DNA of 59,242 nucleotides from DAOTXN01 sp034435435 (GTDB lineage: Bacteria > Chloroflexota > Anaerolineae > S140-20): assembly GCA_034435435.1 (NCBI GenBank), contig DAOTXN010000154.1:1-59242 (forward strand), given 5' to 3'. The notes below the pieces were generated by a model. It saw only the letters and a program-made list of their open reading frames with translations. It was not told the DNA's origin and did not search any database. Shown here in pieces: positions 25,816 to 34,983 of this stretch (the first letter of the stretch is position 1; every line of letters begins with the position of its first letter). The position numbers were made by a program, and so were the translations under genes.

Positions 25816-27785
25816 CGCTCGATAGCGACGCCCGCGTCGGCCTCGAACCACCAACCATCAGATGCGTTTTCGTTGTGCCAACCCATACCCTGGCGGGCGA
25901 CCAGGAGACGGTCGCCGCGCAGGCGAAACCAGTAGCGGTGCTCGAAAATCTCGTGGTTTATCAATTCGGGACCAGGGCTGAGGATGAGGCCGACGTTGAG
26001 GGTTGTTTCGTCGCTCAAGGGGCCGATGGAAGACGTGTGCGCGACATAGTTGCCCGCAAAGCCTACACTGCGCGCACTGATGGTCCAGGTCACGCTATAG
26101 ACCTGCCCTGGGCCGGATGTGTCGTCCAGTAGATAGGCTTCGGCAGCGCCGTTGTTCCACACATACGCAAACACGTAGGGAAAAGAGCCGGTATTGGTCA
26201 GGCGCAGCGGCAGCGTCCAGACGTCGCCTTCGAAACGAGCGTAAGCGTCGAGATAGTGGTCATAAGCGCCGGTGTTGAATTGCCATATCGCCTTGAGCCG
26301 TGCGGGATCGAACAGCCGACCGCGGGTCACAAGCGCCAGTCGGTCATAGTAAAAAGCCAGTGTGGGGTGGGCGATGCGATTTTCGCCAGTAGCCAGGGAC
26401 TCGATATAGCCTTCGGGCGAACGGCGCCCCCAATGCCCAATGCTCCAGATAGGGTCTACGGGCGGCAAGCGGGCCAAAAGTGGATCGGCCAGCGCCAACA
26501 GATCGACCACGTGTACATCAGGCCCGGCGAAATAGCCATAAAAGCCGATAGAGCCTTTTTGGACGATGCCAGGATTGTCGGCCCGGGCCGCGCGGCCCTG
26601 GTGCGCCCAGTCGTGATCGGGGAATTGGCGGTCGCGGGTGGTACGAAACAGCGCAGTGGCGGACCAATAGTTACCTTTTTCGTCGGTGATACCGTGTGCG
26701 TCGGTCCCGGCGCCGTGGCTCCCATCGGTGCGCACAGGCGAGTAAGGCGAAACCAACCCGATGCCGACAACGGCAGCGAGAAGCGCCCACCGCCCCGCTT
26801 TGAGCGCCCGGAGATCGGTTTGCATGAGCACGGCCACGGCCAGCAGCAATGGAGCGGCGAAAAAGCGCCCACTCATAAAGTCTCCACCGATCCACAGCAG
26901 GTACAACAAATAGAGCAAAACGCCAGCGACGGCGAACAACGCCCGCCGATCTCGCTGCCACAGCGCAACGACGCACCCTGCGACGATGGCAGACAGGGTC
27001 AACGGATCCCAACGCCACGAGTTGGCGAAATAGCGCAGCCCGTGTTCCAGCAACTCGGTCCGGCTGATCAGGCCGAGGTTCAGCTTGGCGTAGGCGGTGT
27101 TGGGAAAGAAAAAGCCATAGTAAACGAGAGCGAACAGCTCCCACAGAATGAACGGCAAAAAACCCCAAGCCGCTATCCTCAGCCGACCGCGCCAAGGACC
27201 GGGTGTCTTGAACAGCGCAAAAACGAGCATCGGTAAAAAGAGCAACGCGACGTCCATCCGGTTGGTCGCGCCCAGGGCCGTCAATAGCGTCAGGAGAAAC
27301 AGCCTGCGCCGGCCAGGGGCAGCCCGGAAATAGACCAAAAGAAACACCACCAGGATGAGATGGGTTAGCGGGTTTTCCAGGCCGGAAGTGGAATAATCCA
27401 CGAAGGCTTTGGATAGAGTAAGCACGAGAACAGCCAGCAGCGCAGCAAACGGAGAACAGGCTCCGCGCCAGGCCAGAGCGCCGACAGCCAGCACCGAGAC
27501 AGTCATGGAGAGGAAAAGGCTAGTGTAGTAGGCCTCGCAGGTGAAAAAATAGACAGTCGCGACTACAAACATCCACAGAGGGTGAGTGTAGGCCTGCACA
27601 CGCTCGGCGGGGTTCCAGGTCAAGCCGTAGCCGTGCACAAAATTATCGACCGTGCGAAAGGTGATGTAAGCATCGTCGGAGAGCCAGGCGTTGCGAGCGA
27701 CGACAGCGCCAAAGATAAAAAGAGAGAGAACCAGAACCGGGCGTTGAATACGGTGCAGGTTTTCTCCAGCAGCGGTCATAACCAA
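25809..27785 (-). CDS. GT-C-like polytopic membrane glycosyltransferase
   Basis: A 658-aa protein with about ten membrane helices in the first 350 residues and a soluble beta-rich C-terminal domain. The first loop has the acidic motif WLSDDAYITFRTVDNFVHGYGLTWNPAERVQAYTHPLW, as in GT-C-type lipid-linked glycosyl or arabinosyl transferases (the DD pair is the presumed catalytic site). It probably acts at the outer membrane face with a polyprenyl-phosphate sugar. No sugar pathway genes are adjacent, so the acceptor is unknown. Confidence 0.65.
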   Translation of the reverse strand: MVMTAAGENLHRIQRPVLVLSLFIFGAVVARNAWLSDDAYITFRTVDNFVHGYGLTWNPAERVQAYTHPLWMFVVATVYFFTCEAYYTSLFLSMTVSVLAVGALAWRGACSPFAALLAVLVLTLSKAFVDYSTSGLENPLTHLILVVFLLVYFRAAPGRRRLFLLTLLTALGATNRMDVALLFLPMLVFALFKTPGPWRGRLRIAAWGFLPFILWELFALVYYGFFFPNTAYAKLNLGLISRTELLEHGLRYFANSWRWDPLTLSAIVAGCVVALWQRDRRALFAVAGVLLYLLYLLWIGGDFMSGRFFAAPLLLAVAVLMQTDLRALKAGRWALLAAVVGIGLVSPYSPVRTDGSHGAGTDAHGITDEKGNYWSATALFRTTRDRQFPDHDWAHQGRAARADNPGIVQKGSIGFYGYFAGPDVHVVDLLALADPLLARLPPVDPIWSIGHWGRRSPEGYIESLATGENRIAHPTLAFYYDRLALVTRGRLFDPARLKAIWQFNTGAYDHYLDAYARFEGDVWTLPLRLTNTGSFPYVFAYVWNNGAAEAYLLDDTSGPGQVYSVTWTISARSVGFAGNYVAHTSSIGPLSDETTLNVGLILSPGPELINHEIFEHRYWFRLRGDRLLVARQGMGWHNENASDGWWFEADAGVAIERK

Positions 27786-27810
27786 ACCGTCCCGCGCCCA
27801 GAACTCTACC

Positions 27811-27925
27811 CTAGCAGTCTCGGAGAGACGTAATTTAGCCCCTTGTGGGCGTCCAAAATGGGCGCAAAACGAGCAAAAAACGGGCGCAAGGCCCTATATT
27901 ACAGGGTTCTCCCACAGGCTGCTAG
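27811..27925. mobile_element. MITE-like repeat, second family, copy 1
   Basis: A 115-bp element with imperfect ends CTAGCAGTCTCGGAGAG and CTCCCACAGGCTGCTAG. Its core (GACGTAATTTAGCCCCTTGTGGGCGTCC...) is near-identical to 29223-29309, except for an extra roughly 24-bp AAACGAGCAAAAAACGGGCGC-type insertion. TA flanks both ends next to the GCAG termini, which would fit a TA target site. It fills the gap between the GT-C gene and the DUF4097 operon end. Confidence 0.8.
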
Positions 27926-27992
27926 GCAGGTAGGCGCGAGACGCTATTTTAACACATTCTGGCCGGATGCAAAATACCGATCCGCCAGCAGA

Positions 27993-28811
27993 TTACGCCG
28001 CCGGTCTTTGGGCCAGTAGTTCCAAATCCCCGCTGATGCTGCTAAAGCGCACAAGCGGCCCGCCGCCATTGATCACAGCTTGCCAACCGGCCCGACTGGA
28101 GCGCGAGAACCGATGCGGTAGATCGCATATCAGATTTCCGCTGATGGTGGCGCCGCTAGAATCTAAACCGCATTCGGGCGGCAAGAGGAGCGTGACGTCA
28201 CCGCTGACCGAGTGCAAGTCGTAACGTCCACCAGCGTCGATGTCGGTCTCGAACAGCAGGTCGGCGCTGACAGTGTTGGCCTTGATATGCGAGAGTTGGG
28301 CGGCGCCGATGTACACCGGGCCTGAAACAGTGTTGATTTTGGCCTGTCCACGCCAATTCCGGCCATCCACCGCCGCGTTGACGGCCTGAAGGTGGGTATG
28401 CCCGTTGATTTCTTCGAGCTTGACCGCGCCTTGAACGGCGTTGATCTTCACTCGACCGGTCACTCCACTGACGTGAAGCGTGCCGGAGACCTGGTGCAGA
28501 TCAACGTCAACGTGCGTCGGCACACTCACGATATAGTCAACAGCGCACACCTCATCCCCGTTCCAGCGCGAAAACAAGTCAGCGCCCTCCCGCTGATAGT
28601 GGGTTTTCACGGTGACGTGATTCCCGTCCTGGTGCATTTGTATCTCGGTTCGCTCAGGATGGCGTCGCCCGTCCACGTGTTTGATAGCCGTGACCTCTAT
28701 CGTATCTTGAGCGTGACTTTGCACGGTGACGATTCCCCGCACGTTCGAAAGAGAAAGGCGCGGACTGGCCGACACCGGAAACGTTTGATCCACGCGATTT
28801 TCTGTAGACAT
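27993..28811 (-). CDS. DUF4097-like beta-helix protein
   Basis: A 272-aa protein built of short repeating beta units (VSGTLHVSGVTGRVKINAVQGAVKLEEINGHTHLQAV), the pattern of DUF4097 putative adhesin-like beta-solenoids. No signal peptide is visible. It is the last gene of the seven-gene DUF2089/DUF4097 operon, 5 nt after the small SHOCT-like gene. Proteins of this type (for example YvlB and LiaX relatives) take part in envelope-stress responses in Firmicutes; the same role here is an inference. Confidence 0.75.
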   Translation of the reverse strand: MSTENRVDQTFPVSASPRLSLSNVRGIVTVQSHAQDTIEVTAIKHVDGRRHPERTEIQMHQDGNHVTVKTHYQREGADLFSRWNGDEVCAVDYIVSVPTHVDVDLHQVSGTLHVSGVTGRVKINAVQGAVKLEEINGHTHLQAVNAAVDGRNWRGQAKINTVSGPVYIGAAQLSHIKANTVSADLLFETDIDAGGRYDLHSVSGDVTLLLPPECGLDSSGATISGNLICDLPHRFSRSSRAGWQAVINGGGPLVRFSSISGDLELLAQRPAA

Positions 28812-28816
28812 TGCAC

Positions 28817-29191
28817 TTATTCGATAAAAATCTCGATGTGTTCGCCATCTTCCTCGTGGAACACATCAATGATTTTGCCATAGGCGCCGCTTTGAATCTG
28901 CTCGCTGAGGGCTTCAAAATCAATATCCGTTGAGTCGGGTATGAAACGTGCGCCCATTTTGATGCCGACGTTGACCAGTCCCATCGGGATGTTGACGTTT
29001 ACCTTGCTCTTGCCGGTTTCGATGTCGGTCACACGCACGCGAAACCAGCGCGCCGCTGGCCGGCCGGGAGGGGGTGGAGGAGCTTGTTTTTTTGCACCCA
29101 GTGCACTCAACAAGCGCGCGCCTTCTTCGGGGCTAATCTTGCCTTCCTGGATCATTTTGAGAATTTGTAAACGTTCTTCTGTTGTGGCCAT
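28817..29191 (-). CDS. SHOCT-like motif protein A
   Basis: A 124-aa protein. The N-terminal helical motif ERLQILKMIQEGKISPEEGARLLSAL is shared with five other genes of this operon. After a Pro-run comes a C-terminal domain (RWFRVRVTDIETGKSKVNVNIP ... EEDGEHIEIFIE) that is paralogous to those at 32114 and 29310. It is probably a cytosolic or membrane-surface adaptor. AGGAGG precedes the ATG. Confidence 0.72.
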   Translation of the reverse strand: MATTEERLQILKMIQEGKISPEEGARLLSALGAKKQAPPPPPGRPAARWFRVRVTDIETGKSKVNVNIPMGLVNVGIKMGARFIPDSTDIDFEALSEQIQSGAYGKIIDVFHEEDGEHIEIFIE

Positions 29192-29222
29192 AGACGGTCC
29201 TCCTTGTTGATGATTCCGACTC

Positions 29223-29309
29223 GCAGTCTGTCGGAGAGACGTAATTTAGCCCCTTGTGGGCGTCCAAAATGGGCGCAAGGCCCTATATACAGAGTTCTCC
29301 GACAGGCTG
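29223..29309. mobile_element. MITE-like repeat, second family, copy 2
   Basis: An 87-bp element with 15-bp termini GCAGTCTGTCGGAGA / TCTCCGACAGGCTGC (14 of 15 matched) and the same core as the copy at 27811. It is inserted within the operon. The adjoining TAG at 29310-29312 is the stop codon of the upstream gene, so the insertion probably defined that protein's C-terminus. Confidence 0.82.
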
Positions 29310-29903
29310 CTAGCCAATGAAAATGGTCACGTGTTCGCCATCCTGTTCGTCTTGCACATCGATAAAAATAGGCTGCTTGTCGCCGTCTTGCAGCCCATCG
29401 CGTAGGGACAGAATCGCCTCGTCAATACTCGTATCCTGAAACTGAGGCAGGTGAGGACGCAGGAAACGCAGCACCCAGGCCGCGAGTGTCAACGGCAGCG
29501 GCAAGCTGAGAGCAAAGTTTTTATTTCTGCCGCTGGCGCCGGTGACGCGCAGATGAAGCCAGCGCGCATTGCGCGACCAAACGCCCAGTGTCAGAATGAG
29601 CAAACCGACGAAAAATGGAATCCACCCGCAAAACACGGCCCAAAACAGCGCTGTGCGCTCTGTTAGGCCCAGCGCCATGAGAGGCGCCCCCATTGCCATC
29701 ACTACCGCGCCGGCCGCGGTCGGGTAGACCCACCAGCCTTTATTTTGCGGTGACGCGAAGGGAGAGGTCAGCTCGGGGGCAGATTCGGCGGGTAACTCGT
29801 TTACTGCTGGCTCTGCTTCATCCATTACATTCCACAATTTCAAGGCTTCTTCGGGTGAAATCTTCCCCGCCTCAACCATTTTCAAAAGCTGTCTTTGTTC
29901 CAC
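29310..29903 (-). CDS. SHOCT-like motif protein with two TM helices
   Basis: A 197-aa protein. The N-terminal motif QRQLLKMVEAGKISPEEALKLWNVM is followed by two membrane helices (about 58-78 and 85-105). The C-terminal domain is related to genes 28817 and 32114 (RWLHLRVTG ... EQDGEHVTIFIG), so this is a membrane-anchored member of the paralogous set. Its stop codon abuts the end of a MITE-like repeat. Confidence 0.72.
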   Translation of the reverse strand: MEQRQLLKMVEAGKISPEEALKLWNVMDEAEPAVNELPAESAPELTSPFASPQNKGWWVYPTAAGAVVMAMGAPLMALGLTERTALFWAVFCGWIPFFVGLLILTLGVWSRNARWLHLRVTGASGRNKNFALSLPLPLTLAAWVLRFLRPHLPQFQDTSIDEAILSLRDGLQDGDKQPIFIDVQDEQDGEHVTIFIG

Positions 29904-29919
29904 AAGTCTTCCTTTCGCT

Positions 29920-30921
29920 TTATTCCAGGTCCAACCGCAGGTGAATCAACGAATAAACCGGATCGAATCCAGACTCAGCCAGCGCAGACCGAGTGGCTTG
30001 ATCGGAGGCCGGATGCTCGATTTCGACAGGCAACAGCCGGCCTTGGCCGGTTTGAGCCAGGCGGTGCAAGCCAAACTGAATGAGGGCAGCCGCCAACTGC
30101 TCATCCTGGCGCTGTGGTGGAATGAGCAGCCGCAACCGGCGCCACGGCAGTTGCCGGTCGATCTGGACGCCCACGGCCGCTTTGAGCGCGTGACCGAGAT
30201 CATCCTGCACCCACCATTCGAGCCAGCGACCCTCCAGTTGGTTCATCCAGCGATCCAAAGGTCCCGTGCGATACAGGCGCCGATTCATGAGATCGGCCCA
30301 TAGCACGTCGTGCGGGACGAGTGTCTGAGCCAAACGAGCCAATGCGCCGCCGTCGAGCCAGGCGGCAGGACGCAATGAAGGGAGAACACTGGAAGCGCGT
30401 AACTCGGAGAAACTCGCGCGGCGCCACCGAACAATCTCGCCGACCGTTCGAAAGCCCAGGCTGGCATAGAGCTGCCGCGCTGTGCGATTGTCCTCACGCA
30501 CCTGCAGCACCACCCAGCCGCCCCTGTGCCGCCCGGCAAAGTCAATAGCCGCCTCCAGCAGCGCCCGTCCGATGCCGTGACCTTGCCAATCAGGATGAAC
30601 CGCTACGTTGCTGACCAACCAACCCCGGCTATACGCAGAGATATGGCGCACCGAAGCCGCGCCGACCACCCGCCCGCCGCGCACCCACACAAAGCCAGGC
30701 ATCATACCCTCACCCGGCGGCGAAAGGCTATCCAGCACGCCCATAAGCGGCGCCAGCAAACGGGGCAAGCGCATATTGTCCAAAGAGCGGCGCGCCTCGA
30801 GGTCCAATTCCTCGCCAAAGGCCTGCTCGATCAATGCGAGCACCGCCCGCCAATCACGGGCCAGATGGATGGGGCGCAATCCCTCGCTCGATGCGCCGGA
30901 ACGGAGGGTATCGGCGACCAC
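29920..30921 (-). CDS. Tandem GNAT acetyltransferase
   Basis: A 333-aa protein. The first GNAT domain (about 18-165) has the acetyl-CoA pyrophosphate loop HPDWQGHGIGRALLE and the ASLGFRTVGE C-terminal strand. The second half (about 185-333) looks like a degenerate GNAT without a clear RxxGxG/A loop. It is embedded in the DUF2089/DUF4097 operon, 3 nt after one gene and 16 nt before the next. The target is unknown; modification of an operon partner is possible. Confidence 0.78.
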   Translation of the reverse strand: MVADTLRSGASSEGLRPIHLARDWRAVLALIEQAFGEELDLEARRSLDNMRLPRLLAPLMGVLDSLSPPGEGMMPGFVWVRGGRVVGAASVRHISAYSRGWLVSNVAVHPDWQGHGIGRALLEAAIDFAGRHRGGWVVLQVREDNRTARQLYASLGFRTVGEIVRWRRASFSELRASSVLPSLRPAAWLDGGALARLAQTLVPHDVLWADLMNRRLYRTGPLDRWMNQLEGRWLEWWVQDDLGHALKAAVGVQIDRQLPWRRLRLLIPPQRQDEQLAAALIQFGLHRLAQTGQGRLLPVEIEHPASDQATRSALAESGFDPVYSLIHLRLDLE

Positions 30922-30924
30922 AGC

Positions 30925-32109
30925 TTATCCTTCCATGGCCTCCAGGAGTCGGGCGGCCTCATCGGCGGAGATTTTGCCCTCTTGGACCATGCGCAGAACC
31001 ATCAGGCGTTCCTGTTCGGTAATAGAGTCCACAGGGCGCGCCGGGGGAGGAGGTGGTACAGGCGGCGAAGGTCGCCGTGCGTCAACGCGCTCCCAGCGCC
31101 GTTGCGCCCGCTCGGCGTTGAGCCGGGCCTGCTCGGCGGCGCGTTGGGCCTTAACACGGGCTTTTTCGGCGGCCTGTTCGGCCTTGCGCCGGATGGCCTC
31201 GTGGTCAATGCGGCTCAACTTGGCCTCCAATTGGGCGTTCATACGGGCCATGTGCGCTTCGATGTTGCGTTCTAGCTCCTCAGCCATCGATTCCAATTCG
31301 AGGTCCAGATCATCATCGTCCACAGCAAAATGGAGCACAAAGGCTTCAGGGTCGCCCTTGCCCCGCAACGTCACGCTGCCATTGGCATCGATTGCCACGC
31401 TGGCGTCTCCTGCGCCGATACGCCCTGTCAGGCGATCTCGCTCGGATTGGATTTCGTTCCATTCGATATTTTTGTGATGAATGCCGCCCGCCGCCTGGAT
31501 CTGGAAACGCGCATTGGCATCCGTTGAAAGCTTGAGCGTGACGCTGCCATCTGCCGCGAGATTATAGCTGCGGCCAGGACTGAAATCGGTCGTGAGGATG
31601 GCGTTGCCCGATACCGTGGCATCCAGGCCACCTTGCAGATAAGCAGCCGTCAGGTTTCCGCGCGTCGCCTCGCTAACCAACATACCTTCCACACCGCGCA
31701 CCGATAGATTACCGGCGACTTGCTTTACCTGCAGGTCGCCCCTTATGAATCGGGCGCGCACGTTTCCCTTGGCCGTGACCAGTGTTGTCGGGCCGACATC
31801 TTTGAGCACCGTGTTGCCAAAAACCTGGTCGATAGCCACCGGTCCGTCCACGCCACGAATGCGAAAACTGCCGTGCACCGACTGCACCGTGACGCTGGCA
31901 CCGGCCGGGCAGCCGATTTTGCAGCGGGCGCGCGACAAAATGGTAAATTTTTCACCCTCGCGCTGGACCTGTAAATCCTCGTCGCCTCCATAAGCCTTGA
32001 GAGCAAGCTCACCTTCCCGGCCGCCGGCGATTTCCAGATCGGCATGACATGTCAGCGTCAGGTGAGGGGCGTTCGATACTTCAAAGCGTTGTAGTTTCAT
32101 GGTCTCCAC
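30925..32109 (-). CDS. DUF4097 protein with coiled coil and C-terminal SHOCT-like motif
   Basis: A 394-aa protein. Residues 1-250 form DUF4097 beta repeats (GDLQVKQVAGNLSVRGVEGML and others). A long Ala/Arg/Glu-rich coiled coil (about 270-345) precedes a Pro-run and the C-terminal helix ERLMVLRMVQEGKISADEAARLLEAM. The operon motif thus occurs at the C-terminus here and at the N-terminus in its neighbours, so it may mediate contact among them. It starts 4 nt after the upstream gene. Confidence 0.78.
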   Translation of the reverse strand: METMKLQRFEVSNAPHLTLTCHADLEIAGGREGELALKAYGGDEDLQVQREGEKFTILSRARCKIGCPAGASVTVQSVHGSFRIRGVDGPVAIDQVFGNTVLKDVGPTTLVTAKGNVRARFIRGDLQVKQVAGNLSVRGVEGMLVSEATRGNLTAAYLQGGLDATVSGNAILTTDFSPGRSYNLAADGSVTLKLSTDANARFQIQAAGGIHHKNIEWNEIQSERDRLTGRIGAGDASVAIDANGSVTLRGKGDPEAFVLHFAVDDDDLDLELESMAEELERNIEAHMARMNAQLEAKLSRIDHEAIRRKAEQAAEKARVKAQRAAEQARLNAERAQRRWERVDARRPSPPVPPPPPARPVDSITEQERLMVLRMVQEGKISADEAARLLEAMEG

Positions 32110-32113
32110 ACTC

Positions 32114-32476
32114 CTAATCTACAAAGATCTCGACCCGCTGATTCTCCTGCACATTTTCAACTTCCAGAATGCGACCTACCGCATCTTGATCGAGCGCCGC
32201 AATTAGCTCATCCAGATCGATGTCTTTCAACTCGGGAGAAAAATGGGCCCCAACCGTCAGTCCCCATTTTACCCATTGAAGGGGGAGGTTGACCTGGACC
32301 TGGGGCTTCCCGGTTGCCAGATTCAGCACCTTGAGGCGCAGCCAACGACTTGCATCGAGCGTCGCTGGCGAAGGCAAGGGCTTTTTGACTACCGACATCA
32401 ATCCAAGCGCATCTTCGATCGACACCTGTCCACTCTCAACCATTTGAAGAATATGTAGTGATTCGGAACTAGTCAT
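32114..32476 (-). CDS. SHOCT-like motif protein B
   Basis: A 120-aa paralogue of the gene at 28817, with the N-terminal motif ESLHILQMVESGQVSIEDALGLM and C-terminal RWLRLKVLNLATGKPQVQVNLP ... NQRVEIFVD. It is the second gene of the operon, 33 nt after the DUF2089 regulator. Confidence 0.7.
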   Translation of the reverse strand: MTSSESLHILQMVESGQVSIEDALGLMSVVKKPLPSPATLDASRWLRLKVLNLATGKPQVQVNLPLQWVKWGLTVGAHFSPELKDIDLDELIAALDQDAVGRILEVENVQENQRVEIFVD

Positions 32477-32509
32477 CGTTCACCTCCCAGAAAACACGCC
32501 ATCGGCGTG

Positions 32510-32884
32510 TCACTCGCCTCGCAAAACCTTTATGGCTTGCTCGGAAGAAATGCGCCCCTGCGCCAGCTCTTCTAACACCGTCCTGCGCTTCGACTCATCC
32601 GGCGCAGGTTCTTCTTCTCCTACCTCGTATCCTAGCGCGCGAATGACCTCGTTCAGGCGGCTCCTTACGGTCGGATAAGATATACCCAACTCTTGTTCAA
32701 CCCGAGTGATTTTGCCTTCACAACGCACAAAGGTCTCGATAAAACCAAGTTGTTCAGGGGTGAGCTGGTGAAAGCGACCTAATTCAAAATGACCTTCCAG
32801 CGCGGTGTCACAATTACGGCAATGCAGGCGTGTGACAATCAGATCGTCCTGGCATACAGGACATTGCCCAATAAGGGGATACAT
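32510..32884 (-). CDS. DUF2089 zinc-ribbon / HTH regulator
   Basis: A 124-aa protein. The N-terminal zinc ribbon (CPVC ... CRNC) is followed by a helix-turn-helix region (ITRVEQELGISYPTVRSRLNEVIRALGYEV), the DUF2089 layout. Its C-terminal helix RRTVLEELAQGRISSEQAIKVLRG is the motif repeated in the other operon products. As the first gene it probably regulates the operon, perhaps after contact with a partner through that helix. ATG 32884 is preceded by a weak GGAG-like site. Confidence 0.85.
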   Translation of the reverse strand: MYPLIGQCPVCQDDLIVTRLHCRNCDTALEGHFELGRFHQLTPEQLGFIETFVRCEGKITRVEQELGISYPTVRSRLNEVIRALGYEVGEEEPAPDESKRRTVLEELAQGRISSEQAIKVLRGE

Positions 32885-33119
32885 GGCAACGCTCCTCTGT
32901 TCTGATTTAAGATATTTTATCCGAGGATCTCAAGTTTGTCAAGTGTAAAATTGATATTATTGATTATTCAATACGAAAATTCAAGAGTGTCATTGAGTTT
33001 TTTGGAGAGAACTACGCGGCGGAAGTAAACAATCAAGGAAACGAACTGAATGGAATTTATGAAGCCTTTACTTGAATTGACGCAAATGCCTATTGCAGAA
33101 AGCCACAGATTATAGTACA
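32885..33119. other. AT-rich divergent intergenic region
   Basis: 235 bp much richer in A and T than its surroundings, lying between the DUF2089 operon and the LGFP-like gene. It should hold both promoters. No supported ORF or clear operator was found. Confidence 0.5.
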
Positions 33120-34175
33120 ATGAAAAAGGTCGTTCTCAAATTTTTTATGCCTCGAGCCTTGGACGCGGAGATGGACGGGCACACACAGACCAAAAAGATC
33201 AGACGACTTTTTTTTCTGGGCATTTTGATGATGGGCGCATTGCTCATCATCAAACCCATTTTTGCGCAACAGCCGGGACCGGTATGCATCGAGTATGAAT
33301 TCTTTCCCGACACTGGTCACAATGTCTGTGATCGGTTTTTAGACTTTTTCCACTCTCGCGGCGGCTTGGAGATCTTTGGTTATCCTATCACCGAACAATT
33401 CGTCGAGAACGGGCGGTTAGTACAATACTTTCAACGGGCGCGTATGGAATATCACCCCGAAAATCCGCCAGCCTACCACGTGCAGCTAGGTCTGTTGGGC
33501 GATTTTCTTGCGCCGGCAGATAGAAAAGCGCGCATACCCGAATCGGAGCGGCCCAGGTCCAACGACCGCAATCGCATCTACGCGCCGGAGACCGGGCACA
33601 CAATAGGATTCAGCTTTTTGGAATTCTATAATGAAAACGGCGGCCTGGATATTTTCGGCTATCCGGTCACTGAGTTCATTTTAGAGAACGGACGTTATGT
33701 CCAATACTTTCAGCGCGCGTTGATGGAGTGGGATCCGAACCCGAAAAGAATCAAGCTCCACGATTTGGGCACAGTATGGGTGGAGCAACACGACCATTTA
33801 CGGCCTTTGAGGACCGCCGTGCCATCTCTGGCTCTGGACAGAAACGGCGAAGCCAGCGCGCCAGCGGTGACCTCCCTGCACGCGACGGCTTTAGTCCAGG
33901 ATGCCATCACTGGCCGCCAGGGTTCCCAGACCGTGTGGGTGTACGTTTATGCCCAAAATGGTGAGCCGGTGATCGGCGCAACAATAAGCTTGATCATCCA
34001 CTATCCCAGCGGCGACCGTGACATGGTGATGAACCCCACGGACCAACAAGGTCACAGCCAAGTCACTTTTAGGCTAGAGAACCCGCCTCGCGGACAGTTA
34101 GTTATCATTGACGCCATCGTCGAATACGGCGGCCTGTCGGCGCAGGCGCATACTTCGTTCTTCCCCTGGTGGTAA
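33120..34175 (+). CDS. Secreted protein with two LGFP-like repeats
   Basis: A 351-aa protein. A membrane segment (about 27-46, FFLGILMMGALLIIKPIFA) acts as a signal or anchor. Two repeats share the pattern FHSRGGLEIFGYPITEQFVENGRLVQYFQRARMEYHP and FYNENGGLDIFGYPVTEFILENGRYVQYFQRALMEWDP, typical of LGFP-like wall-associated repeats in Chloroflexota proteins. A C-terminal Ig-like domain follows (about 265-350). The ATG at 33120 is chosen; an AT-rich -10-like sequence runs up to it. It is probably cell-surface attached. Confidence 0.78.
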   Translation: MKKVVLKFFMPRALDAEMDGHTQTKKIRRLFFLGILMMGALLIIKPIFAQQPGPVCIEYEFFPDTGHNVCDRFLDFFHSRGGLEIFGYPITEQFVENGRLVQYFQRARMEYHPENPPAYHVQLGLLGDFLAPADRKARIPESERPRSNDRNRIYAPETGHTIGFSFLEFYNENGGLDIFGYPVTEFILENGRYVQYFQRALMEWDPNPKRIKLHDLGTVWVEQHDHLRPLRTAVPSLALDRNGEASAPAVTSLHATALVQDAITGRQGSQTVWVYVYAQNGEPVIGATISLIIHYPSGDRDMVMNPTDQQGHSQVTFRLENPPRGQLVIIDAIVEYGGLSAQAHTSFFPWW

Positions 34176-34225
34176 AACCGTCCACACACTGAGCGCCCTC
34201 ACTCACTCGCGTGGGTAGAGTGTTT

Positions 34226-34450
34226 TTATTGTTGTGCTTGTTCTGCCTCTTCATCTTCCCAGCCGATGATCCAGACACACAGACCAGCGACCAAAACCGT
34301 CGCCACGATCAGAGCAATCATCTGTCCGGGAAGCAAACCTACATCTTTGGCCGACCACAGCAAAATGATCACCATACCCACGGCCAGGACCACCCAGGCG
34401 GTGATCTGTGGATGGTTTGCTACAAACGCTTTGAGTCGGTTCAAAATCAT
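34226..34450 (-). CDS. Small two-TM membrane protein
   Basis: A 74-aa protein with two hydrophobic helices (about 15-32 and 41-62) and an acidic tail (WEDEEAEQAQQ). The family is not recognised. It lies just downstream of the GNAT gene on the same strand and may be co-transcribed. Confidence 0.6.
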   Translation of the reverse strand: MILNRLKAFVANHPQITAWVVLAVGMVIILLWSAKDVGLLPGQMIALIVATVLVAGLCVWIIGWEDEEAEQAQQ

Positions 34451-34476
34451 CCTCCTCGATGCTCAGAGCCAGCGCC

Positions 34477-34983
34477 CTAAATAGGACGCACAACCAGGTC
34501 TTCGCGCAGTTTTTTGATCATCACATAACGTCCCTGTTGGGTGGCTTCGTGGGTCGTCTCTTGCCACACCCGTGGCAAGTCATCTAGCTCCGGACGTTGA
34601 TAACCGCAACTTTCATAAAAAGCAACCACGTTGGGCGCTGCCTGTAGCGGCACAAAGAGCATACACACCTCGCACTGCAACTCCTGTGCAGCCTGCTCGA
34701 TAGCCCCCATCAACACTTTTCCTGCTGAGGCATACAATTCGGGCGGAAAAACTAAAAAATCATCGGCGCGCGCGATCAAATTCTCGGCGCGCCAGCCGCT
34801 CAACCCGACGATCTTCCCGTGATGATCTTGAACCAGCCACAACCCTTTGGCGCCAAATCGATCCACCACCGTTTGAGGTGTAACAGCGACACGACCATAC
34901 GTGGCTGTTTTGACAAATTCGGCCACCGCTGGCGCATCCGATGGCTTTGCTCTAACAACGTGATACGCTTGCGTTGTGTTCAT
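34477..34983 (-). CDS. GNAT-family acetyltransferase
   Basis: A 168-aa single GNAT domain. A variant acetyl-CoA site region (ASAGKVLMGAIEQAAQELQC) and the C-terminal strand VAFYESCGYQRPE are visible. The ATG at 34983 lies inside the last 32 nt of coaE, indicating coupling. The substrate is unknown. Confidence 0.72.
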   Translation of the reverse strand: MNTTQAYHVVRAKPSDAPAVAEFVKTATYGRVAVTPQTVVDRFGAKGLWLVQDHHGKIVGLSGWRAENLIARADDFLVFPPELYASAGKVLMGAIEQAAQELQCEVCMLFVPLQAAPNVVAFYESCGYQRPELDDLPRVWQETTHEATQQGRYVMIKKLREDLVVRPI

